Both the position numbers and the translations under genes were made by a program. Below are positions 45,236-54,388 of a stretch of DNA of 63,661 nt, piece by piece (positions within the stretch are counted from its first letter, which is position 1; every line of letters starts with the position of its first letter). Below the pieces are notes generated by a model that was not told the origin of the DNA, made no database searches, and worked only from the letters and a program-made list of their open reading frames with translations. Source of the stretch: Natronomonas aquatica. Its GTDB lineage: Archaea; Halobacteriota; Halobacteria; Halobacteriales; Haloarculaceae. The stretch spans positions 1-63,661 of the forward strand of contig NZ_JAHLKM010000015.1 in assembly GCF_024449025.1 (NCBI RefSeq), written 5' to 3'.

Positions 45236-45687
45236 GCGGTCGTCTCCAGTTCCGCGACGCTGTATCCGTCGACTGTAAGGCGGATTACGACGGTGTCGCC
45301 CGCCTCGATCGTCGGCTCGTTCGTCTCGGCGATACGGAGCGAGGCGGTCTCACCCGTCCGCCACGGCTCCGTCCTCGCGCTGTTGAACGCTCCTTTCGGG
45401 GCGCTCTCGAACCCCCCTGCCGAGAAGAACGGCACCGGCGGCTGCCGTTCGAGCGGATCGCCGTCGATCCGGATCTCGAGATCGATCGCCCCGGGATCGA
45501 TCGGATCCCCGCCCCGGTGGGTCATCCGGAGTTCGCCGGTCGGTTCGACGGACGCGTCGAAGGCTGCGACGGTCGGCTCGGAGGCGACGTCGGTCGGAAC
45601 CGCCAGTCCGACGACCGCCGCCAGTCCGACTGTAAGACCGACCAGACAGACGACACCGATGACGGGAGAGAGCCCACGGGAACGCAT
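45232..45687 (-). CDS. Type IV pilin-like secreted protein
   Basis: 151 residues. The N terminus MRSRGLSPVIGVVCLVGL is a class III (prepilin) signal: cleavage by PibD would follow Arg-Gly, leaving LSPVIGV, the haloarchaeal pilin N-terminal domain (DUF1628-like), and a hydrophobic scaffold helix to about residue 30. The remainder is a beta-rich external domain. Probably a minor pilin or pilus-anchored protein; no pilus assembly genes (pilB, pilC) are adjacent. Confidence 0.85.
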   Translation of the reverse strand: MRSRGLSPVIGVVCLVGLTVGLAAVVGLAVPTDVASEPTVAAFDASVEPTGELRMTHRGGDPIDPGAIDLEIRIDGDPLERQPPVPFFSAGGFESAPKGAFNSARTEPWRTGETASLRIAETNEPTIEAGDTVVIRLTVDGYSVAELETTA

Positions 45688-45709
45688 GGGCCCCTTGGTC
45701 GCCCGGTCG

Positions 45710-45719
45710 TATATAAACC
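45710..45719 (-). promoter_or_regulatory. TATA box for the pilin-like gene
   Basis: Minus-strand GGTTTATATA is centred about 27 bp before ATG 45687, one of the clearest TATA boxes in the window. Confidence 0.7.
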
Positions 45720-45732
45720 GTCGGCCGTCGCT

Positions 45733-46974
45733 TTACTCGAGATCCACGTCGAGCGAGATCGTCTCACCTTCGTAGGTCGCGTTTATCGTCGTCTGGCCGT
45801 GCGGCGCGACCGTCCAGAGTTGGTCGCCCCCGGTCGAGCCGATCGGATCGCCGTTCAACGCGACGTCGCCGTCGACCGGGCGCCCGGTCGTCGTATCACG
45901 GACGGCGATACCGATGGGGCCTCCGGCCCGGGTCGTGGTGGCGATGACCCGGAGGTCGCCGTCGGTTCGTCCGACGTTCGAGGAGGGAGCCTCGCGGACG
46001 TTGATCCACTGTCGTTCATAGAGGACGTCCGCCGACCCGCCGTCGAGATACGTCTCGAGGTTGCCGTGTGAGTGGGTCGCCCCGAAGCGATAGAGGCGGG
46101 CCTGCTCCGGGCCGAGCATGCTGATCGAGCTGAAACTGTCGATCGACCACGGGTACAGTTCCCCGAACCGTTCCAGGGCCGGCGATGGGTTTTCCCCGAA
46201 CTGGTCGTCGACGCCCTCGGTTTTCGCGGTCGGATCGTAGGCTTCCCGGAGGTACGTGTCGGTCGCCGGGTCGACAGTGGCGATAACGATGCCGTCCGCC
46301 GCCGTCTCGACGTGGATCCGGCCCGGACTGCCGCCGGCAAGAGCGGTGACGAGCCGCGTTCTAACCGGGCCGTCGGTCGGGACGAGCCGGACCCGCTCGG
46401 CGGCGGCGCGTTCGGCCACACGCTCGGCGCCGATCTCGTCGGCGGTCGTCTCCAGCCACTCGAGGGTGGCGTCTGTCTCGCTCGCCGACTGGCTGACGAC
46501 ACTGAGCGTCCACAGCAGTTCCCGCGTATCGATCTCACCGTCGCTGTAGCGCCGTACCGCGGTCCGTTCGGTCTGCCGCAACTCGTCGACCCGCTCGGCG
46601 AGGCGGTCGATCCCGTTCTCGACGATCTCGCGCCGTTCGGCGTCCGAGTCGGCGTCCCGGTATCTGCGTTCGAGCGTCGACCTCCGGTAGGCGCTCTCGA
46701 GTCCACGGGCGTCGGTCTCGACCGCAGCGGCGACGTCGAGACCGGTTCGTCGACCGTCGTTCCGGTCGGTCTCTCCCGGCGGCGGCGCGAGGTACTCGGA
46801 GGTGTTTTCGGGGGTCACGACCGTCATCAGCCGATCCGACTCCGCCGTCTGCTGGGGGAGGGGGTGAGATTGGGACACTGCGGTGTCCTCGCCGGACGTG
46901 TCGGCGACGACGACGCCGCCGATCGGGGCGATCGAGAGGAGGAGGGCGACCACGAGCACGCGAGCACCGACCAT
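45733..46974 (-). CDS. Secreted haloarchaeal protein (DUF7096-like), unknown
   Basis: 413 residues. A signal peptide (MVGARVLVVALLLSIAPIGG, cleavage near 24-26) starts an otherwise soluble protein. Residues about 75-205 are helical and Arg/Glu-rich (coiled-coil-like), residues 205-330 are mixed and the C-terminal 80 residues form an Ig-like beta domain (GPIGIAVRDTTTGRPVDGDV, ending TYEGETISLDVDLE). I associate this with DUF7096/DUF7094 proteins, tentatively. Divergent from the membrane regulator at 47127 (152-bp gap). TATA-like GTTTTTGTTC about 30 bp upstream. Confidence 0.7.
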   Translation of the reverse strand: MVGARVLVVALLLSIAPIGGVVVADTSGEDTAVSQSHPLPQQTAESDRLMTVVTPENTSEYLAPPPGETDRNDGRRTGLDVAAAVETDARGLESAYRRSTLERRYRDADSDAERREIVENGIDRLAERVDELRQTERTAVRRYSDGEIDTRELLWTLSVVSQSASETDATLEWLETTADEIGAERVAERAAAERVRLVPTDGPVRTRLVTALAGGSPGRIHVETAADGIVIATVDPATDTYLREAYDPTAKTEGVDDQFGENPSPALERFGELYPWSIDSFSSISMLGPEQARLYRFGATHSHGNLETYLDGGSADVLYERQWINVREAPSSNVGRTDGDLRVIATTTRAGGPIGIAVRDTTTGRPVDGDVALNGDPIGSTGGDQLWTVAPHGQTTINATYEGETISLDVDLE

Positions 46975-47126
46975 ATTCGGGTCTCGTTGCCGAAGAACAA
47001 AAACCCGGCCGTCTCGATCGGCGCGGAATCCAGCCGTCGAGAGGCCTCGAAACCGTTTATCCGGCCCGGAGACGTTTTATCCCGGTATGGAAAGTGTTTT
47101 GCCGCCCGGGTGTCCACGATCCAGGC

Positions 47127-48281
47127 ATGCGGTGTCGGGTCCCCACCCTGCTGTGTGCCCTCCTCGTCTGTTCTGTCGTGTTCGGGGCGGTCCCGGCAGC
47201 CGGACAGCAACAGACCGACGGGACCCACCTCGAGGTCCAACTCGAGGCCGACGGCGACGCGGCGTGGAACGTTACGACCCGGATCCCGATCGCCGACGGG
47301 CACGAACGCGAGACGTTCGAGACGTTCGCGAGTGATTTCGAGGCGGGCGAGAGCGGCTTCGATCTCGGAACGGACACCTTCGAGCAGGCGGCGACCGAGG
47401 CGAGCGAAGCCAGCGGCCGCGAGATGTCGATCGCGTCGGTCCGGCGTGAGAGCCGGATCGTAAACGACACCGGAGCGGACGGGGAGACGGAGCGATACGG
47501 CGTTCTCCGGCTATCGTTCACCTGGGAGTCGTTCGCGAGGGTCGGAGAGGAGAGGGCGATCTACGTCGACGACGCCTTTAACACCACCGACGGCACCTGG
47601 CTCCCCGGACTCGGGGCGAGCCAGTCGCTGACGATCCGGGCGCCGCCGGGGTACGGTGGCCCGACGACCTCGCCCGTGGGGGCCGAGGACGGCGACCTCC
47701 ACTGGGAGGGACCCGCGACGTTCGAGCCGGGGTACTTTTCGATCGTGTATCACCCGGTTTCGACGGGGCCGACCGAGGAGGAGGGGGAGGGGTCCGAACT
47801 CCCGACCGCCCTCGTCGGCGGGGCGATACTGCTGAGCCTCGCGGCGCTGTCGCTCGGTGTCTACCTGCTAGTGGCGCGCCGCCGGGGTGAGACGGCCACG
47901 GAGGACGACGAACAGCCCGTGGCGGCCGGCCCGGATGCGTCCGAGCCGTCGGCCCCCGGGACTCCGCCACCGGGGGAGAAAGCCGGGGGCGACGCCGACG
48001 GTTCGGCCGCGTCCGCAGTCGAGAAGGCGGACGACGAACCGGACTTCGAACTCCTCTCGGACGAAGAGCAGGTCGAGTACCTCCTCGAGCAGAGCGGCGG
48101 CCGGATGAAGCAGGCGACGATCGTCAAAGAGACCGGGTGGTCGAACGCGAAGGTCTCCCAGCTTTTGTCCTCGATGGCCGACGAAGACCGGGTCGACAAA
48201 CTCCGGATCGGCAGGGAGAACCTCATCAGTCTCCCCGGCGAGGGCGTCGGCGACATCGAAAGCGACACCGACGACTCCTGA
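47127..48281 (+). CDS. Membrane-anchored winged-helix regulator with external domain
   Basis: 384 residues. A signal peptide (MRCRVPTLLCALLVCSVVFG) is followed by an extracellular beta domain (about 30-215), a membrane helix (about 235-257, LVGGAILLSLAALSLGVYLL), an acidic linker and a cytoplasmic MarR/ArsR-type winged helix (about 310-375) containing QVEYLLEQSGGRMKQATIVK and GWSNAKVSQLLSSM. This topology would let an external signal control DNA binding directly. Similar membrane HTH proteins (DUF7345-type) are common in Halobacteria but poorly studied. Divergent from the secreted protein gene. Start 47127 retains the signal peptide; 47094 would add a non-hydrophobic extension. Confidence 0.8.
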   Translation: MRCRVPTLLCALLVCSVVFGAVPAAGQQQTDGTHLEVQLEADGDAAWNVTTRIPIADGHERETFETFASDFEAGESGFDLGTDTFEQAATEASEASGREMSIASVRRESRIVNDTGADGETERYGVLRLSFTWESFARVGEERAIYVDDAFNTTDGTWLPGLGASQSLTIRAPPGYGGPTTSPVGAEDGDLHWEGPATFEPGYFSIVYHPVSTGPTEEEGEGSELPTALVGGAILLSLAALSLGVYLLVARRRGETATEDDEQPVAAGPDASEPSAPGTPPPGEKAGGDADGSAASAVEKADDEPDFELLSDEEQVEYLLEQSGGRMKQATIVKETGWSNAKVSQLLSSMADEDRVDKLRIGRENLISLPGEGVGDIESDTDDS

Positions 48282-48386
48282 GACACGCGGCTGAACATTG
48301 TTCGAAATCCGGCGGGGGACGGCAAACGACGGACGTTTCGGAAACGTTTAATCGCGAACGTCCGTCAGTATAGCGTACCAGCCGTT

Positions 48387-49181
48387 ATGAAAATACTCGT
48401 CACAGTCAAAGAGGTAGCCGAAGTCGACGACGAGTTCGATATCTCCGGACTCGACATCGCCGAAAGCTCCCTCGAATACGATCTCAACGAGTGGGACGAC
48501 TACGCCGTCGAGGAGGCGGTCCAGACGAGCGAATCACACGACGACGTCGAGGTCGTCACCGTCACGGTCGGCCCCGAACGCGCCGAAGAGACGATCCGGA
48601 TGGCGCTGGCGAAGGGGGCCGACCGGGCGATCCGCGTGTGGGACGACACCCTCGAGGACGCCCAGTTCCTCGATGTCGAGACGAAAGCCGAACTCATTAC
48701 CGCCGTCGCCGAGGAGGAGGCCCCGGACCTCGTGCTCTCGGGCGTACAGGCCGGCGACGACGCCAACGGGGCGACGGGCGTCGCCGTGGCCGAGGAACTC
48801 GGCTTCGAGTGGGCCGCCGTCGTCAACCACCTCGAACTCGATGCCGACGCCGAAATCGCGTCCGTCCGCCGCGAACTCGAGGGCGGGATCGAAGAGCTCA
48901 CCGACGTCGAGCTGCCCGCAGTGTTGACGATCCAGACGGGGATCAACGAGCCGCGGTATGCGAGCCTCCGGGGGATCCGGCAGGCCCAGCGGAAGCCACT
49001 CGAGGTCAACTCCCTCGAGGATCTGGGACTCGACGCCGGCGTCGTCGACTCGCCCGTCGAGCGGACGTCGATGTACGAGCCGGAATCCGAAAGCGACGCG
49101 ACCGTCTGGGAGGGCAGCCCCGAGGAGACCGCGGGCGAGCTGGCGGCGTTCCTCCGTGATAAGGGGGTGGTCGACGGATGA
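48387..49181 (+). CDS. etfB: Electron transfer flavoprotein subunit beta
   Basis: 264-residue EtfB/FixA, AMP-binding partner of EtfA; carries electrons from acyl-CoA or similar dehydrogenases toward the quinone pool. Typical segments are MKILVTVKEVAEVDDEF, NEWDDYAVEEAVQT and VLSGVQAGDDANGATGVAVAE. A TATA-like CGTTTAATCG lies about 40 bp upstream (short leader). Its stop overlaps etfA by 4 nt. Confidence 0.94.
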   Translation: MKILVTVKEVAEVDDEFDISGLDIAESSLEYDLNEWDDYAVEEAVQTSESHDDVEVVTVTVGPERAEETIRMALAKGADRAIRVWDDTLEDAQFLDVETKAELITAVAEEEAPDLVLSGVQAGDDANGATGVAVAEELGFEWAAVVNHLELDADAEIASVRRELEGGIEELTDVELPAVLTIQTGINEPRYASLRGIRQAQRKPLEVNSLEDLGLDAGVVDSPVERTSMYEPESESDATVWEGSPEETAGELAAFLRDKGVVDG

Positions 49182-50146
49182 CGGTGCTGGCCGTCGCCGA
49201 ACACCGCCGGGGGGACCTCCGGGACGTCTCCTTCGAACTCGTGACCGCCGGCCGCGAGTTGGCCGACGAACTCGGATCCGACCTCGCCGTGGCCGTCATC
49301 GGCGGCGACGTCGAGGGATTCGTCGAGGAACTGAACCGCGAGGGCGTCGACACGATCTACACCGTTGCGGAGGGCGAGGAGTTCAACCACGGGATCTACG
49401 CACAGACAATCGAACAGCTTCACGCCGAACTCGACCCGGCGGCGCTTCTGTTGCCGAACTCGGTCAACGGGCTCGATTACGCGCCCGCGGTGGCCGAACA
49501 GCTCGATCTCCCGCTCGTGACCGACGTGATCGCCCTCGAGGGCAGCGATCCGGTCGAGGTCACCCGCGAGCAGTACGGCGGGAAAGTCGAGATAACCTAC
49601 GACATCGGCGCCGAGCAGTACGTCCTGACGGTCCGGCCGGCAGAGTGGCCGACGGCGACAGCGGGGGGCGAAGCGACCGTCGAGACTTTCGAGACCGACA
49701 TCGACGAGGGGGCGCTCGGGACGACCGTCAAGGGCTTCGAGGAGGTCGGCGCGGGCGATGTCGACATCACCGAGGCCGAGGTGCTGGTCTCGATCGGCCG
49801 CGGGATCGAAGAGGAGGAGAACATCCCGCTGATCGAAGCGCTCGCGGACGCCCTGGACGCGACGCTTTCGTCCTCGCGGCCGATCGTCGACAACGGCTGG
49901 CTCCCCCAGAACCGCCAGGTCGGCCAGTCCGGGAAGGTCGTCACGCCCGACGTCTACATCGCGATCGGGATCTCCGGGGCCGTCCAGCACGTCGCCGGCA
50001 TGAAAGGTTCCGATACGATCGTCGCGATCAACACCGACCCGAACGCGCCGATCTACGACATCGCGGATTACGGCATCGTCGACGATCTCTTCGAGGTCAT
50101 CCCCGCGCTCATCGAGGAGTTCGGCGGCGACGTCCCGGATATATAA
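49178..50146 (+). CDS. etfA: Electron transfer flavoprotein subunit alpha
   Basis: 322-residue EtfA/FixB with the C-terminal FAD site: [40 protein letters not shown] and [19 protein letters not shown]. The N-terminal domain is a standard partner of EtfB. Starts inside the etfB stop (GATGA). No ETF:quinone oxidoreductase gene follows; the next genes are trpCBA. Confidence 0.95.
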   Translation: MTVLAVAEHRRGDLRDVSFELVTAGRELADELGSDLAVAVIGGDVEGFVEELNREGVDTIYTVAEGEEFNHGIYAQTIEQLHAELDPAALLLPNSVNGLDYAPAVAEQLDLPLVTDVIALEGSDPVEVTREQYGGKVEITYDIGAEQYVLTVRPAEWPTATAGGEATVETFETDIDEGALGTTVKGFEEVGAGDVDITEAEVLVSIGRGIEEEENIPLIEALADALDATLSSSRPIVDNGWLPQNRQVGQSGKVVTPDVYIAIGISGAVQHVAGMKGSDTIVAINTDPNAPIYDIADYGIVDDLFEVIPALIEEFGGDVPDI

Positions 50147-50234
50147 CGCTGGGGCCCGTCGGTTTCGGCGTTTCTGTTGACGACGCGGACAGCCGCGGCT
50201 GTCTGTCGGCACGGCCCGTGGGACAGAGACGCAA

Positions 50235-50266
50235 TCCTTATGTGCAAATGAGTGCGTTAATGTACA
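50235..50266 (+). promoter_or_regulatory. trpC promoter region with TGTACA element
   Basis: TATA-like TCCTTATGTG at 50235-50244 is about 30 bp before ATG 50270. A TGTACA palindrome sits at 50261-50266, between TATA and start. TGTACA-type sites bind the Trp repressor TrpY in Methanothermobacter; whether a haloarchaeal regulator uses it is unproven. Confidence 0.45.
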
Positions 50267-50269
50267 GTA

Positions 50270-51043
50270 ATGAACACCAGAGATGGGCTCGCTCCGGCCG
50301 TCCGGTCGATCCTGGATGCGGCCGATGGGCGGGCGGGCCGCTCCGAACCGGTGTCGGTGCGGCCGCGGTCGCTCCCCGACGCGATCGCGGCCGCCGAGGC
50401 CGACGGTCGGGTGCCGATCATCGCCGAGTTGAAACCGACCAGCCCGACGACCGAGGGCGAACGGACCGACGACCCCGTCGAACTCGCCGAGGCGATGGTC
50501 GAAGGGGGCGCGGCGGCGCTTTCCGTGCTGACCGAGCCGACGCACTTCGGTGGCTCCCCGGAGACGCTCCGGCGGGTCCGGACGGCGGTCGGCGTTCCGG
50601 TGCTCCGGAAGGACTTTCTGCTCCGTGAGGAGCACCTCGATGTCGTCGAAGCCGACGTCGTCCTGTTGATTGCCCGCTTTCTGGACGACCTCGGAACGAT
50701 GCTGGAGGCGGCCAGAAGTCGGGGGTTTCAGGCTCTGGTCGAGGTCCACACCGAGGCCGAACTCGAAGCGGCGCTTTCGGCCGGCGCGGACATCGTCGGC
50801 GTGAACAACCGCGATCTGGCGAAACTCGAGGTCGATCTCGGCACCTTCGATCGGGTCGCCGGCACGATTCCGGCAGGGAAGCGGGAAAGCGTCACGCTGA
50901 TTGCCGAAAGCGGCGTATCGACGCGGGAGGACGTCTCGCGGATGCGGAACGCGGGCGCCGACGCCCTGCTCGTCGGCTCCGCGATCATGGACGGCGACGT
51001 ACGAGCGAACACGGCGCGGCTGACCGGCGGTTCGAGAAAATAA
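50270..51043 (+). CDS. trpC: Indole-3-glycerol phosphate synthase
   Basis: 257-residue (beta/alpha)8 enzyme converting carboxyphenylaminodeoxyribulose phosphate to indole-3-glycerol phosphate. Catalytic region [16 protein letters not shown] (usual KxxSPS), [28 protein letters not shown] and [13 protein letters not shown] match TrpC. First gene of trpC-trpB-trpA; trpB starts 4 nt after its stop. Confidence 0.95.
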   Translation: MNTRDGLAPAVRSILDAADGRAGRSEPVSVRPRSLPDAIAAAEADGRVPIIAELKPTSPTTEGERTDDPVELAEAMVEGGAAALSVLTEPTHFGGSPETLRRVRTAVGVPVLRKDFLLREEHLDVVEADVVLLIARFLDDLGTMLEAARSRGFQALVEVHTEAELEAALSAGADIVGVNNRDLAKLEVDLGTFDRVAGTIPAGKRESVTLIAESGVSTREDVSRMRNAGADALLVGSAIMDGDVRANTARLTGGSRK

Positions 51044-51047
51044 CACC

Positions 51048-52301
51048 ATGTCCCAACCAGACACGAAGTTCGGCGAGTACGGCGGGCAGTACGTCCCCGA
51101 GGCGTTGATGCCCGCGATCGAGGAGTTGACCGACGCCTACGAACGATACGTCCTCGGAAACGAGGACGGATTCGTCGACGAGTTCGAGGCGCGGATCGAG
51201 GACTTCGGCGGTCGGCCGACGCCACTGCAACGGGCCGATCAGCTCTCCGCCCGGTACGGGGTCGAGATATATCTCAAGCGGGAGGACCTGCTGCACGGCG
51301 GCGCCCACAAGCTCAACAACGCCCTCGGGCAGGTCCTTCTGGCGAAGTACATGGGCAAAGAGCGGATCATCGCAGAAACCGGGGCCGGCCAACACGGGAC
51401 CGCGACGGCGATGGCCGCCGCCCACCTGGATATGCCCTGTGAGATCTACATGGGTCGCCGGGACATCAACCGCCAGCGGCCCAACGTCTTCCGGATGCGG
51501 CTCAACGGCGCCGAGGTGACGCCGGTCGACGTCGGGCGCGGCACGCTGAAGGAGGCGATCAGCGAGACGATGCGCGATTGGGCGAGCACCGTCGAGACGA
51601 CACACTACGTCATCGGGTCGATCGTCGGCCCGGCACCGTTCCCCGCGATGGTCCGGGACTTCCACTCGGTCATCTCCGAGGAGATCCGCGAACAATCGAT
51701 CGAGAAGTTTGGCGAACTGCCGGGGGCGGTCGTCGCCTGCGCCGGCGGCGGCTCGAACACGATGGGCGCCTTCGCGGACCTGCTCGAAGAGGACGTCTCG
51801 CTGTACGCCGTCGAGGCCGGCGGCTCCTCGCTTTCGGTCGACGAGGAGGCCGGCGTCGCCCCGCACTCGGCGTCGCTGTCGACCGGCGAGGAGGGCGTTC
51901 TCCACGGCGCGCGGACGAAACTGCTGCAGGACAGCCACGGCCAGATCATGGAGTCCCACAGCGTCTCCTCGGGGCTGGACTACTCGGGCGTCGGCCCGGA
52001 GCTGGCACATCTCGTCGACGAGGGGCGGGTCACGCCGGCCGCCGTCGACGACGACGCGGCGCTCGAGGCGTTCCACCGGCTCTCACAGGAGGAGGGGATC
52101 ATCCCCGCCCTGGAGACGGCCCACGCCTTCGGCTTCCTCGAGACGGTCGCCGGCCCCGACGGGGACGGCTCGGTCGAGTTGCCCGAGACGGTCGTCGTCA
52201 ACGTCTCCGGGCGGGGCGACAAGGATCTGGAAGCCGTGATCGAGGAGACCGACAAACGCGAACTGGAGAACGCACCGAGAATGGAGGTGTTCGACCCGTG
52301 A
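51048..52301 (+). CDS. trpB: Tryptophan synthase subunit beta
   Basis: 417-residue PLP enzyme joining indole and serine. The PLP lysine is Lys88 in [12 protein letters not shown]; other signatures are [28 protein letters not shown], the phosphate-binding [12 protein letters not shown] and GRGDKD at the C terminus. It is the standard TrpB1 type, which forms a complex with TrpA. Stop overlaps the trpA GTG by 3 nt. Confidence 0.97.
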   Translation: MSQPDTKFGEYGGQYVPEALMPAIEELTDAYERYVLGNEDGFVDEFEARIEDFGGRPTPLQRADQLSARYGVEIYLKREDLLHGGAHKLNNALGQVLLAKYMGKERIIAETGAGQHGTATAMAAAHLDMPCEIYMGRRDINRQRPNVFRMRLNGAEVTPVDVGRGTLKEAISETMRDWASTVETTHYVIGSIVGPAPFPAMVRDFHSVISEEIREQSIEKFGELPGAVVACAGGGSNTMGAFADLLEEDVSLYAVEAGGSSLSVDEEAGVAPHSASLSTGEEGVLHGARTKLLQDSHGQIMESHSVSSGLDYSGVGPELAHLVDEGRVTPAAVDDDAALEAFHRLSQEEGIIPALETAHAFGFLETVAGPDGDGSVELPETVVVNVSGRGDKDLEAVIEETDKRELENAPRMEVFDP

Positions 52302-53137
52302 CCGTGACCCTCGCGGACGCCTTCGACGAGCCGGCGTTCGTCCCCTATCTCGCCGCCGGCGACCCCGATTTCGAGTCCTCGCTTTCGTACGTCGAGGCGC
52401 TCGCGGCCGGCGGCGCCGACGTCATCGAACTCGGGCTTCCCTTCTCGGAGCCGATCGCCGAGGGACCGACGATCCAGCAGGCGATCGTCCGCTCGCTCGA
52501 ATCCGGGATGACGCCCGAACGCTACTTCGAGTTCGTCGAGGCGCTCGAGGTCGACGTTCCCCTGGTCTGTATGACCTACTACAACCTGATCTACCAGTTC
52601 GGCCCCGAGGACACCGATCCGGTTCGGCCCTTCGTCGAGCGCGCCGCCGAGGTCGGAATCGAAGGCGTCGTCGTCCCCGATCTCCCGGCGGAGGAGGCCG
52701 ACCGGCTCGGGGGATACTGCGACGAGTACGGCCTCGATCTGATCTTCATCGTCGCCCCGACGACAGCCGGCGATCGGCTCGATCGGATGATGGAGCGGGT
52801 TTCCGGCTACGTCTACGTGCAGGCCCGTCTGGGCGTGACCGGGGCGCGGTCCGATCTCTCGGATCAGACCGAGGAGACGCTCGCCCGACTGGAGGGCCAC
52901 GACGTCCCGAAGGCCGTCGGGTTCGGTATCTCGACGGGCGAACACGCCGAGGCGGTCGTCGCGGCGGGCGCCGACGGCGTGATCGTCGGCTCAGCGCTGG
53001 TCGATATCGTCGCCGAAGGACACGAAACCGGCGAGGAAACCGAGCGGACCGCCGGGAAACTCCGATCACTCGCGGCGGAGCTGAAAGCGGGGGCGCTGGC
53101 CGGCAAGGAGCGTCGTCCGCGACCGGAAGGAACATGA
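52298..53137 (+). CDS. trpA: Tryptophan synthase subunit alpha
   Basis: 279-residue TIM barrel that releases indole from indole-3-glycerol phosphate. Catalytic Glu lies in [18 protein letters not shown] and Asp in [24 protein letters not shown] and [13 protein letters not shown] form the phosphate region. Start is a GTG at 52298 overlapping the trpB stop (GTGA); the open frame further upstream belongs to shadow reading of trpB. Confidence 0.95.
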   Translation: MTVTLADAFDEPAFVPYLAAGDPDFESSLSYVEALAAGGADVIELGLPFSEPIAEGPTIQQAIVRSLESGMTPERYFEFVEALEVDVPLVCMTYYNLIYQFGPEDTDPVRPFVERAAEVGIEGVVVPDLPAEEADRLGGYCDEYGLDLIFIVAPTTAGDRLDRMMERVSGYVYVQARLGVTGARSDLSDQTEETLARLEGHDVPKAVGFGISTGEHAEAVVAAGADGVIVGSALVDIVAEGHETGEETERTAGKLRSLAAELKAGALAGKERRPRPEGT

Positions 53138-53952
53138 GGGAACCTCTCACACTCACAGATACCATGACACCAGGGATCGACGCACGCCTGCGACGCATCG
53201 GAACCGACGGCCGCTACGTCATGGTTCCGATGGATCACGGACTCACACTCGGTGCGGTAACGGGGCTCAAAGACATCGAATCGACGATCGACGCCGTCAC
53301 CCGCGGCGGGGCGGACTCGGTTTTGACCCAGAAAGGGATCGCCCACCGGGTCCACGGCAACAAAAACGGGGCGGGATACATCGTCCACCTCAACGGCTCG
53401 ACGGTCATCGGCCCGGATTCGAACGACAAGCGGGCGACCGGCTCGGTCGAGGCCGCGCTGCGTGCGGGCGCCGACGCCGTCTCCTTTCACATAAACGTCG
53501 GCTCGACGTACGAGCGCGAACAGATCGAGAAACTCGGTCAGCTGACCGACGAGGCCGCCGAATACGGGATACCGGTACTCGCGATGACGTACGCCCGCGG
53601 TCCCGACACCGAGGAGGACGACCCGGAGGCGCTCGGCCACGCCGTCCGGCTCGGCGAGGAACTCGGCGCGGACCTCATCAAGACCGGTTACAGCGGCGAC
53701 GCCGAGAGCTTCGAGAGCGTGTGTGAGTCGACGGCCCGACCGGTGCTCATCGCCGGCGGCTCGCCGGACGGCGACCGCGAGTCGCTTCGTGCGGTCCGGG
53801 GCGCGATGGACGCCGGCGCCGCCGGCGTCTCGATGGGCCGGACGATCTTCCAGCACGACGATCCCGAACGGATGGCCCGGGCGGTCTCGCTCGTCGTTCA
53901 CGAGGGTCACGGCGCCGACGAGGCCCTCGAACGAGCCGAACTCGCGGACTGA
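53134..53952 (+). CDS. aroA': 2-amino-3,7-dideoxy-D-threo-hept-6-ulosonate (ADH) synthase
   Basis: 272-residue class I aldolase-like enzyme for the first step of the archaeal shikimate pathway that replaces DAHP synthase. Family regions are [45 protein letters not shown] and the Schiff-base Lys in [12 protein letters not shown], with [11 protein letters not shown] following. ATG 53134 overlaps the trpA stop (ATGA) and has a GGAAGGA sequence before it; an alternative start is 53164 ([13 protein letters not shown]), which is closer to homologues. Pairs with DHQ synthase II at 56135. Confidence 0.9.
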   Translation: MREPLTLTDTMTPGIDARLRRIGTDGRYVMVPMDHGLTLGAVTGLKDIESTIDAVTRGGADSVLTQKGIAHRVHGNKNGAGYIVHLNGSTVIGPDSNDKRATGSVEAALRAGADAVSFHINVGSTYEREQIEKLGQLTDEAAEYGIPVLAMTYARGPDTEEDDPEALGHAVRLGEELGADLIKTGYSGDAESFESVCESTARPVLIAGGSPDGDRESLRAVRGAMDAGAAGVSMGRTIFQHDDPERMARAVSLVVHEGHGADEALERAELAD

Positions 53953-54020
53953 CCGGCCCGCCTTGGCCCTCGAAGCGTCGTTCGTCGGCCGACACTCGTG
54001 GTACCGCGACCCGCACAAGG

Positions 54021-54028
54021 GTTATACG
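54021..54028 (+). promoter_or_regulatory. TATA box for cspA
   Basis: GTTATACG is centred about 30 bp before ATG 54054, consistent with a leaderless transcript. Confidence 0.6.
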
Positions 54029-54053
54029 CGTGTCGACTGTACGTTTATTTGCA

Positions 54054-54248
54054 ATGTCAAACGGTAAGGTTGATTTCTTCAACGACACTGGCGGTTACGG
54101 TTTCATTTCGACTGAGGATTCCGACGAGGACGTGTTCTTTCACATGGAGGACGTTGGCGGAGAGGATCTGACGGAAGGAACGGAACTCGAGTTCGAGATC
54201 GAGGACGCCCCCAAGGGCCCCCGCGCGACGAACGTCGTCCGCAACTAA
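54054..54248 (+). CDS. cspA: Cold-shock domain protein CspA
   Basis: 64-residue OB-fold nucleic-acid-binding protein. RNP motifs are present as GGYGFIST and DVFFHMEDV; the beginning MSNGKVDFFNDTG matches haloarchaeal CspA, supporting ATG 54054 over the in-frame ATG at 54030, which lies in the promoter region. Likely an RNA chaperone. Independent promoter; placed between the ADH synthase gene and the AMP-ligase gene. Confidence 0.95.
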   Translation: MSNGKVDFFNDTGGYGFISTEDSDEDVFFHMEDVGGEDLTEGTELEFEIEDAPKGPRATNVVRN

Positions 54249-54388
54249 CGCTCGAACCCGCGATCGGTTCGTAAGCACACACCGGCCTCGCTAGCGCGAT
54301 TCCGTGTATTACTCGTTTTTCCGAAGACAGCGCCCGACAGCGCCCGGTTCGGGTTTCTATCGTTTGTCGTCAAAAACGCCGGCGACTG

